In this document: positions 21,826 through 27,851 of the stretch, in pieces
Position numbering within the stretch: the first letter of the stretch is position 1
Layout: every line of letters begins with the position of its first letter
Source: CAZGCA01 sp964524145
GTDB lineage: Bacteria; Hydrogenedentota; CAZGCA01
Length of the DNA: 27,851 nucleotides
Direction of reading: 5' to 3'
Assembly (NCBI GenBank): GCA_964524145.1
Contig: CAZGCA010000080.1
Span: 1-27,851 of the forward strand
Position numbers and translations under genes: made by a program
The notes under the pieces: generated by a model
Databases searched by the model: none
What the model saw: only the letters and a program-made list of their open reading frames with translations
Told to the model about the DNA's origin: nothing

Positions 21826-23223
21826 TCAGTCTTCTTCAACCCCTCGCCAGACCAAGTCGCCGCCCAACCAGTCGTGTCTCCCGCCGTCGTCGCTGAGGTT
21901 GTGGCCGACGCTGTAAAGAAGGAAGCTGTCGACCGAGGGCAGATAATGGTACGGTTCACCGGTAAACGGATCGATGGGCAATGTATCACCGAGATCCGGC
22001 GCGATGGCATCGAGGCGCTCCGGATACGACCCGTTCCACGCCTGGTACTGCTCAAGCAGGATACCCATCTGCATCAGGTCGAGCGTGGCTTCATGGCGGG
22101 CCTGGGTTGCGAACATCCCCGAAAAGTCGCACAGCATTACGCTCGAAAGAGGGCGGCTGCGTGGCAAATGCTCCAGATCGGCCGAGATTGCGTCGAGTGT
22201 CGGCGCAGCCTCGTAATATGGCAGCGCGGCAGCAGAGATGATCCTGTTCATTGTGTCGGCATAGAATTCCTCGTCCATGTTCACCCACGGCTTCCCCAGC
22301 GGGCTCTCGTAGAACCAATGAAAGAGCGACCCTTGAAGACTTGGGAGTCTCCATCCAGACCTTCTTCTAACGTTTGCGAATGACTGAAGTTCCATATACC
22401 GTTCACCGGCCAGGGCGTCTGCAAAGGCCTGGTGATTGTCGGCTTGAGCAATATGGGCCATAAGGGTCTGTGTATGCTCCGCGGAGAGATCCCGGGAGTG
22501 CTCGAAGGATTGCACCAGAGCAGCGTTCATGATGACGTAGTTTGCGATGCGTGTAAGTTGCGACATCGTGAGAGGCTCCTGCGCGAGCGCGTCTCCAAGC
22601 TTCATACCTCCGAGGATATCCTCAACGGCTCCGGCATAGTCGGCCTGCTTCGCTCTGATCTTGGCGTCGGCAGCAAGCACTTTGGCGCATTTCCCGATTG
22701 GCGCAATGTAGCCTAGTTCCATGCCGAGACCCTCGGAGATATTGAGCGGGTAGACAGGGCCCCCGCGCTCCGCCATCTCTCGAATTCCCTGCACCAGTTC
22801 CTGGTTCGCAGACAGAAACTCCGTCACCTTCGACCACTCTGTGGCTGTCCACTCATGGTGCGGCTTGCGGAAAAGAGCATTCTCCAAATCGAACGCCTGT
22901 TTCGGCCCGAGGCTGTTTACTGTTGTCTCCAGATGCGTGAACAGACGCTTGTATCCTTCCATGATGGCGTCCGAGTCTTCCGGCAATGCTGGGAAGCCGG
23001 CGAGCACCTGCTGTTCTGGCTGAGAATCCGGAGCGGCGGATTTTGCTCCGTCCATCCGGGCGACAAGCGTCTGGTATGCGTCGATTGCGGCGGGTTTCCC
23101 GGCCTGGGCAACCTTAGCAGCTCGGTTCTGCTCGGTCACGAACTGGAACGCGGCTTGGACGGCAACCAGGACCACCGCCACAGCAACAAGCGAGAAGACA
23201 AGCCGTCTCATGGGTTTCTTCAC
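21826..23223 (-). CDS. Tandem-array family protein, copy 1 (membrane-anchored, pseudopilin-like C-terminus)
   Basis: 465 residues from GTG 23223; the family is not recognised. An N-terminal membrane helix (RRLVFSLVAVAVVLVAVQAA) is followed by a helical region with FLSANQELVQGIREMAERGG (about 137-156), AVEDILGGMKLGDALAQEPL and MSQLTRIANYVIMNAAL. The last hundred residues begin ARHEATLDLMQMGILLEQY and continue WNGSYPERLDAIAP, PIDPFTGEPYHY and FLLYSVGHNLSDDGGRHDW. This pattern resembles the C-terminal globular part of GspG-type pseudopilins. GGAGG at 23236-23232 supports this start; the longer GTG at 23238 would lie on the predicted transcription start. It is the last gene of four tandem paralogs. 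Confidence 0.85.
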   Translation of the reverse strand: MKKPMRRLVFSLVAVAVVLVAVQAAFQFVTEQNRAAKVAQAGKPAAIDAYQTLVARMDGAKSAAPDSQPEQQVLAGFPALPEDSDAIMEGYKRLFTHLETTVNSLGPKQAFDLENALFRKPHHEWTATEWSKVTEFLSANQELVQGIREMAERGGPVYPLNISEGLGMELGYIAPIGKCAKVLAADAKIRAKQADYAGAVEDILGGMKLGDALAQEPLTMSQLTRIANYVIMNAALVQSFEHSRDLSAEHTQTLMAHIAQADNHQAFADALAGERYMELQSFANVRRRSGWRLPSLQGSLFHWFYESPLGKPWVNMDEEFYADTMNRIISAAALPYYEAAPTLDAISADLEHLPRSRPLSSVMLCDFSGMFATQARHEATLDLMQMGILLEQYQAWNGSYPERLDAIAPDLGDTLPIDPFTGEPYHYLPSVDSFLLYSVGHNLSDDGGRHDWLGGDLVWRGVEED

Positions 23224-23242
23224 CGTATGTGCCTCCACATGG

Positions 23243-23272
23243 ATTATACGAAGCGCGCGGCGAAGCGTTCAA
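23243..23272 (-). promoter_or_regulatory. Strong candidate promoter for tandem-array copy 1
   Basis: On the minus strand TTGAAC (23272-23267), an 18-base spacer and a perfect TATAAT (23248-23243). The predicted transcription start (about 23236) coincides with the GGAGG site, giving a leader of only about 13 bases before GTG 23223. Confidence 0.65.
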
Positions 23273-23349
23273 CCGAATAAGCCAGGACTGTGTACAACCC
23301 GCCCCGGACGGGACGACGCCTCGCGTTCGGGGACCAATAAGCCCAAATG

Positions 23350-23388
23350 CTCCCTCACCCCAGCCCTCTCCCAGCGGGAGAGGGAGGA
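23350..23388. repeat. Palindromic CCCTCTCCC/GGGAGAGGG intergenic element
   Basis: CCCTCTCCC (23364-23372), loop AGC, GGGAGAGGG (23376-23384), flanked by TCCCTCACCCCAG. It is a 9-bp perfect stem without a T tract, of a kind seen as an intergenic repeat in many bacteria. It may act as a weak terminator or RNA-stabilising hairpin between array copies 1 and 2, whichever strand is transcribed. Confidence 0.65.
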
Positions 23389-23472
23389 TAGTGGCCATTT
23401 CGAACACGTCGTGAACGATCGATCTCAATTGTGGCTGTTGATTGTGGCTACCACTTGGGGGGGGGCGTGCAG

Positions 23473-24801
23473 TTAGCGTCTGGTTGCACCTCTCCAGACC
23501 CAATCGCCATCCCGCCAATCATGTTTACCGCCGTCGTCGCTGAGGTTCTGGCCGACGCTGTAGAGAAGGAAACCGGTGTCTGAAGGCTGGTAATGGTATG
23601 GCTTTCCGATGAATGGATCGACGGGCACGGAACCTCCCAGCTCTGAAGCGATAGCGTCGAGGCTCTTGGGGTACGACCCGGTCCGGGCCTTGTGTTGCTC
23701 AACAAGGATGCCGAGCTGCATGAGGTCAAGTGTTGCTTCGTGGCGGGCCTGTGCCTGGGATGATCGCGTCAATGCGGGAACGAGTTGCCTCGTATAGGCC
23801 ATGGATGTCGGCAAGCCTGCAACGTCCCTCTGTAGTTCGTCGAGCTCGGGAGCGGCCTCGTAGTAGCGCAGCCTTGCCGCTGAGACAAGCCGGCCCATGG
23901 TGTCAACAAGCGTCTGCTCGTCCATCTCGCTTGGCGGGCCGAGCTGCATCGATTCGGGAATGCCGCTCCGATCGCCGGAACGAAGCGCCGAGAACGTCTT
24001 GCGCGCCATGTACAGTTCGCAGGCGAGCGCACCGGCAAACGCTTCCCGGCGGTCGGCCTGAGCGAGGTGCGTCATAAGCCGGCGCGTAAGGTCGGGCGAG
24101 AGGTCGTCTCCATCGAAGGCGGTCTGCGCAGCATCGTACATCACGCCGTATATTGCGATACGCACAAGTTGAGAGATGGTAACGGGATCGAGCGTCAATA
24201 CGTCGGCAAGCTTCATTCCGGCGATGATGTCGTCAACGGCCTCCGCGTAGTTGCCTTTCGATCTCTTGAGCACGGCGTCCGCGCGAAGCACTCTCGCGCA
24301 TCCGCGCAGCTCGGAAAGATGCGGCAGTAACATCTCGAACCCTTTGGAGAAATCGAGCGGGTGGACGGGTCCGCCCCGGTCCGCCATTCGCCGGATGTCG
24401 CGTATCAGATCCTGGTTCGCGCCCACGAATCCCAGGACAGATCTTCTTTCCTCGGCGGTCCACTCGTTCGGCCCTTTGCGGAGCACATCCCCGGCGTTGG
24501 TCTCGAGAACCGTCACCTTTCTTCTCACGCTGGTGAAGAGACGATCGTACCCTGCAATAATGTCTGCGGAGTCTTCCGGAAACGGTTCGAGCAATGCGTC
24601 GCCCGGCTTCGGAGCGCTCGTCCCCCGCTGAAGCTGTGCAACCAGCCTCTCGTACGCCGCTACTAACTCGGGTTTCTCGGCTTGAACCGGATCAACGGCT
24701 CCACCTTGTGCCATTGCGCCCGAAACGGAGACACCGACCGTCCCCGCAATGATCGCTGTACAAACGATCAAGACAACTGCACGCGACGTTGATTGTTCCA
24801 T
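23473..24801 (-). CDS. Tandem-array family protein, copy 2 (secreted form)
   Basis: 442 residues. It differs from the other copies at the N-terminus, which is a cleavable-looking signal peptide: SRAVVLIVCTAIIAGTVGV then VSGAMAQGG, with likely cleavage after AMA. Family blocks are present: DIIAGYDRLF, FVGANQDLIRDIRRMADRGG, AVDDIIAGMKLADVLTLDPV, ARHEATLDLMQLGILVEQHK, TGSYPKSLDAIASELGG, VPVDPFIGKPYHY, FLLYSVGQNLSDDGGKHDW. It lacks the long insertion found in copies 1 and 3 before the C-terminal third. The start is well supported by AGGAGGT seven bases upstream. The family and role are unknown; export to the periplasm or beyond is likely. Confidence 0.85.
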   Translation of the reverse strand: MEQSTSRAVVLIVCTAIIAGTVGVSVSGAMAQGGAVDPVQAEKPELVAAYERLVAQLQRGTSAPKPGDALLEPFPEDSADIIAGYDRLFTSVRRKVTVLETNAGDVLRKGPNEWTAEERRSVLGFVGANQDLIRDIRRMADRGGPVHPLDFSKGFEMLLPHLSELRGCARVLRADAVLKRSKGNYAEAVDDIIAGMKLADVLTLDPVTISQLVRIAIYGVMYDAAQTAFDGDDLSPDLTRRLMTHLAQADRREAFAGALACELYMARKTFSALRSGDRSGIPESMQLGPPSEMDEQTLVDTMGRLVSAARLRYYEAAPELDELQRDVAGLPTSMAYTRQLVPALTRSSQAQARHEATLDLMQLGILVEQHKARTGSYPKSLDAIASELGGSVPVDPFIGKPYHYQPSDTGFLLYSVGQNLSDDGGKHDWRDGDWVWRGATRR

Positions 24802-25035
24802 CGTGTCGACCTCCTGTTGCTAATGGGAACACAGAGCACCTCATACTCTTGTCATTCTGAGCGCAGCGAAGAATCTCCAAGCTTCGCGCCACCGAAGGGC
24901 TTCTCAGAAGGACTTATGTTCTCCGTAGCGACATCCCACGCCTGCTCCCGAATCTCATTCAGTATATACGCGGCACAGCGCTCAGCGTTCAAATAAACCG
25001 CGTGGGGATGGCGCTCTTCGATGGCGTTTGCTCGA
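24802..25035. repeat. Intergenic region with GTCATTCTGAGCGCAGCGAAGAATCTC repeat block
   Basis: Bases 24851-24877 form a common bacterial intergenic repeat: core GTCATTCTGAGCGCAGCGAA, ending in GAATCTC. A related tail with CCGAAGGGCTTCTCAG follows to about 24912. The repeat lies in the 5' leader or promoter zone of array copy 2. No gene or clear promoter is seen in the rest. Confidence 0.7.
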
Positions 25036-26505
25036 TCACGGCTCCTCCCGTCCGCGCCAGACCCAATCGCCGTCGCGATAATGGTGTCTGCCGCCGTCGT
25101 CGGTCAGGTTTTGGCCAACGCTGTAGAGAAGGAAGACGTCTTCTGAAAGGCGATACTGGTACGGTTCGCCGGTAAATGGGTCCACCGGCAGGCCGCCGCC
25201 GAGCGCGGGTGCGATCGCGTCGAGACTCTCCGGGTAGCACCCCTCCCGCGCTTCATACTGCTCGATCAGGATACCCATCTGCATCAGGTCAAGCGTGGCC
25301 TCGTGACGGGCTTGGGTCGGAAAACTATACAGCATCGGATGGGAGAACACACCCGCACCCCTTCGGGAGGCCGGCATGTTCTCGATATCCCTCTCTATCC
25401 GGTCGAGTTCCGGGGCAGGTTCGTAGTAAGGCAGTTCGGCAACAGAGATGAACCTGTTCGTCAGGTCGGTATATGCCTCCTCGTCCATGTTTACCCATGG
25501 TCGTCCCAGCGGGCTCTCATAGAGCCAATAGAGAGGATATGAAAGGGGCGACGGCGACAACGACCAGTGGGAGGCATCCCTAATGTAGCGGAACGTATTG
25601 TGGACGAGATATCGCTCGCCTGCCAGCGATTCTGCGAACGCGTGCCGATTGTCGGCTTGGGCGATATGGGTCATGAGCCTGGCGGTAAGCTGCGGAGAAA
25701 GGTCGCTGCCGCCAAAAGAGTCACGCAGCGCGTCATTCATGACGCCGTAGAACACTATGCGTCGAAGGTGCGACGTGGTTAGCGGTTCTTGTGCAAGTGC
25801 ATCGCCGAGCTTCATTCCGGCGATTATGTTGTCAACGGCTTCACAGGGTCTGTTTCTCATGGCCTTTATGAAGGCGTCTGTTCCGAGCAGCAGGACGCAC
25901 CGGCTTAGCGGCGTATGGTGCGGCGGAAATATTGGGATGGTCTCGGAGAAATCCAGCGGATAAACCGGCCCGCCACGTTCTGCCATCCGGCGGATCTCGG
26001 CTATCAGGTCTTGGTTTGCGAGCAGCAGATCCTCCACCTTGGATATCTCAGCGTCACTCCACATGCTGCGGTCCCGTGACAGCACAAGATCCTCCGGCGC
26101 CATATCGGGCATGACTCCACCGGATCCGTTCCCAGGCGAATGCTCCTCCAGACGATCAAGAAGACGCTTCTGTCTGGCTTCGATATCCTCCGCTCCAAAA
26201 CCCCTCGCATCCATAAGAGAGAAAAGGCGTTTGTATCCGGCAAGTATGTCCTCCGCATCCTCCGGCAACCCTTCACTCTTAGTGGCATCCTGCTGCTGAG
26301 TCTGTGGAGTGTGCTCAGAATCCTGTTCGCCGTGGATTCTCGCAAACAGCCTTTCGTAGGCGTCTATGGTTCGCGGTTTTCTCGTCTGAGCGAGTTTGGC
26401 GGCGAGGTTCTGTTCCGTCACGAATCGGAACGAAATGTAGATGCCGACAACGATCATCGCGGCAGCAATCAGCGAGAGTACCACCCACCTCATCCGTTTC
26501 GGCAT
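25036..26505 (-). CDS. Tandem-array family protein, copy 3 (membrane-anchored)
   Basis: 489 residues from ATG 26505, placed by homology with the other copies: MPKRMRWVVLSLIAAAMIVV gives a basic start and membrane helix, then GIYISFRFVTEQNLAAKLAQ. A 26-codon upstream extension is open but not conserved. Blocks DILAGYKRLFSLMD, LLANQDLIAEIRRMAERGG, AVDNIIAGMKLGDALAQEPL and LTARLMTHIAQADNRHAFAE precede an insertion with WLYESPLGRPWVNMDEEAY (shared with copy 1). The pseudopilin-like end is ARHEATLDLMQMGILIEQYE, GCYPESLDAIAP, PVDPFTGEPYQY and FLLYSVGQNLTDDGG. A GGGAG lies nine bases before the start. Its 3' region is nearly identical in DNA to copy 4. Confidence 0.85.
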   Translation of the reverse strand: MPKRMRWVVLSLIAAAMIVVGIYISFRFVTEQNLAAKLAQTRKPRTIDAYERLFARIHGEQDSEHTPQTQQQDATKSEGLPEDAEDILAGYKRLFSLMDARGFGAEDIEARQKRLLDRLEEHSPGNGSGGVMPDMAPEDLVLSRDRSMWSDAEISKVEDLLLANQDLIAEIRRMAERGGPVYPLDFSETIPIFPPHHTPLSRCVLLLGTDAFIKAMRNRPCEAVDNIIAGMKLGDALAQEPLTTSHLRRIVFYGVMNDALRDSFGGSDLSPQLTARLMTHIAQADNRHAFAESLAGERYLVHNTFRYIRDASHWSLSPSPLSYPLYWLYESPLGRPWVNMDEEAYTDLTNRFISVAELPYYEPAPELDRIERDIENMPASRRGAGVFSHPMLYSFPTQARHEATLDLMQMGILIEQYEAREGCYPESLDAIAPALGGGLPVDPFTGEPYQYRLSEDVFLLYSVGQNLTDDGGRHHYRDGDWVWRGREEP

Positions 26506-26563
26506 CTGAAACACTCCCGCCGAATCCTCTTTGCCACGGCGCTCCTCGATGGCGTTTGGTCGC

Positions 26564-27851
26564 TCACTGCTCCTCCCGTCCACGCCAGACCCAATCGCCG
26601 TCGCGCCAATGGTGCCTGCCGCCGTCGTCGCTCAGGTTTTGGCCAACGCTGTAGAGAAGGAAGCCGTCTTCTGAAAGGCAATACTGGTACGCTTCGCCCG
26701 TGAAAGGATCGACCGGCAGGTCACCGCCGAGATCGGGCGCGATCGCATCCAGATTCTCAGGGTACGACCCTTCCCGTGCATGGTGCTGCTCGATCATGAT
26801 ACCCATCTGCATCAGGTCAAGGGTGGCCTCGTGACGGGCTTGGACCCGGGACAGTCGTGGAACCGAGGGAAGCAGTATCGTCGAGTTAAAGTGGAAGAAG
26901 GACAAGTTGTCGATTTCTTTCTCTATATGTTCGAGTTCCGGCGCGGCTTCGTAATAGGGTAACTCGGCCACAGAGACGGTCCTGTTCATTAGCTCAAGGT
27001 ATCTTGATTCATCCATATCCAGCCACAACCTTATCACGCCGCCATTAAACGTCTCCGGCGTATTCGAGCGAAACATCGAGAAAGCCTCGATCCCGGTATA
27101 TCGCTCGCCTGCCATCGATTCGGCAAAGGCGTGCCGATTGTCGCCTTGAGCAATATGCGTCACCAGCCTGCGGACGAGTTCTTGCGAAAAGTCGCTGCCG
27201 TCGAAGCAGTCCTGCACCGCGTCAGTCATGACACCGTAAACGGCTATGCGTACAAGCTGCGATATAACCAACGGTTCTTGTGCCAGCGCGTTCCCGAGCT
27301 TCATCCCGGCGATTATGTCTTCAACCGCTTCGAGATTGTCGCCTTCCGCCGCCTTGATGACGGCATCCGCACGAAGCAGTCTTGTGCACGAGCGCAAGCG
27401 CTCAAAAAACGAGAGGTCCATTTCAGAGAGAATGGAGAAGTCGAGGCGCTGGATGGGGCCACCACGTTCTGCCATTTGCCGTATCTCGCGCACCAATTCC
27501 TGATTTGCCGCGAGGAACCGCTCGACTTCCAACCGCTCTTCCTCAGTCCACTCCTGCGGGCTTTTCTCCCAGGCAGCGTCCTTCTCAAGTACGGGCTCGA
27601 GGCTCACAAAGAGAAGATGACGGTACCCGGCAATGATGTCTTTCGCATCTGCCGGGAACAGATCGGTTCCGGTGGTATCTTCCTGTTCAGACCGCAAATC
27701 ATCTGCGGCACCCTCCTTCCCATCAAGCTCCGCAGCAAGCTTTTCGTACGCGTCAATAGCTGCCGGTCTCTTGGCCTGTGCAAGTCTTGCAGCGAGGTTT
27801 TGCTCCGTCACGAATCGCAGCGAGACGTAGATGCCGACGACGATCATCGCC
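26564..27851 (-). CDS. Tandem-array family protein, copy 4 (5' end outside the window)
   Basis: At least 427 residues. The frame reaches the right edge within the N-terminal membrane helix (MIVVGIYVSLRFVTEQNLAA), and comparison with copy 3 suggests about 15 residues are missing. All family blocks are present: DIIAGYRHLLF, FLAANQELVREIRQMAERGG, AVEDIIAGMKLGNALAQEPL, LVRRLVTHIAQGDNRHAFAE, ARHEATLDLMQMGIMIEQHH, GSYPENLDAIAPDLGG, LPVDPFTGEAYQY and FLLYSVGQNLSDDGGRHHW. Copy 3 begins 58 bases after its stop, so the two may be cotranscribed. Function is unknown. Confidence 0.85.
   Translation of the reverse strand, partial: AMIVVGIYVSLRFVTEQNLAARLAQAKRPAAIDAYEKLAAELDGKEGAADDLRSEQEDTTGTDLFPADAKDIIAGYRHLLFVSLEPVLEKDAAWEKSPQEWTEEERLEVERFLAANQELVREIRQMAERGGPIQRLDFSILSEMDLSFFERLRSCTRLLRADAVIKAAEGDNLEAVEDIIAGMKLGNALAQEPLVISQLVRIAVYGVMTDAVQDCFDGSDFSQELVRRLVTHIAQGDNRHAFAESMAGERYTGIEAFSMFRSNTPETFNGGVIRLWLDMDESRYLELMNRTVSVAELPYYEAAPELEHIEKEIDNLSFFHFNSTILLPSVPRLSRVQARHEATLDLMQMGIMIEQHHAREGSYPENLDAIAPDLGGDLPVDPFTGEAYQYCLSEDGFLLYSVGQNLSDDGGRHHWRDGDWVWRGREEQ

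Overview
This window is a GC-rich scaffold piece with a 100-base run of N at 14942-15041, so it is probably an assembly from a metagenome. Several traits suggest an uncultured Gram-negative bacterium of the PVC/Hydrogenedentota/Sumerlaeota kind: two prepilin-like proteins with the H-X9-DG type C-terminal motif, a uroporphyrinogen decarboxylase-like protein, HpnA-type epimerases, a lipoprotein with a lipobox, and dense modular intergenic repeats. This placement is an inference from gene families. No rRNA, tRNA or CRISPR array was recognised.

Left part (1-6631). mnmG (tRNA wobble-uridine modification) sits between two inverted copies of a mosaic intergenic repeat, and the spaces around it are filled with degenerate GTCTAC/CTACTG/CAGTTG words. 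Next come a methyltransferase-TPR protein and a minus-strand pair: a PIN-domain nuclease followed 4 nt later by a zinc-ribbon protein carrying an R-X4-H (HEPN-like) motif. This pair lies between short direct repeats. A third mosaic repeat copy follows.

Middle part (6632-16759). Two translationally coupled HpnA-like epimerase/reductase paralogs are followed by a divergent membrane-anchored protein with a possible overlapping leader ORF. A tight minus-strand cluster then runs pcrA/uvrD-like helicase, pheA (chorismate mutase-prephenate dehydratase), a stand-alone ThiD2-type domain protein and a LolB/DUF4292-like lipoprotein, with overlapping or closely spaced genes. Divergent from pcrA, with a good promoter, is a probable operon of DUF1284 protein, iron-sulfur flavoprotein and URO-D-like protein, interrupted by the gap.

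Right part (16841-27851). All genes are on the minus strand and come in tandem paralog sets: two prepilin-like proteins, two membrane acyltransferase-3 proteins, and at least four copies of an unrecognised membrane-anchored or secreted family. The C-terminus of that family resembles the globular end of type II secretion pseudopilins. The last copy runs off the right edge.

The two best candidates for something undescribed are the PIN plus zinc-ribbon/HEPN-like pair (4212-5907) and the four-gene tandem family (21826-27851). Repeated local duplication (hpnA x2, prepilin x2, acyltransferase x2, array x4) and repeat-filled intergenic space are the general themes.
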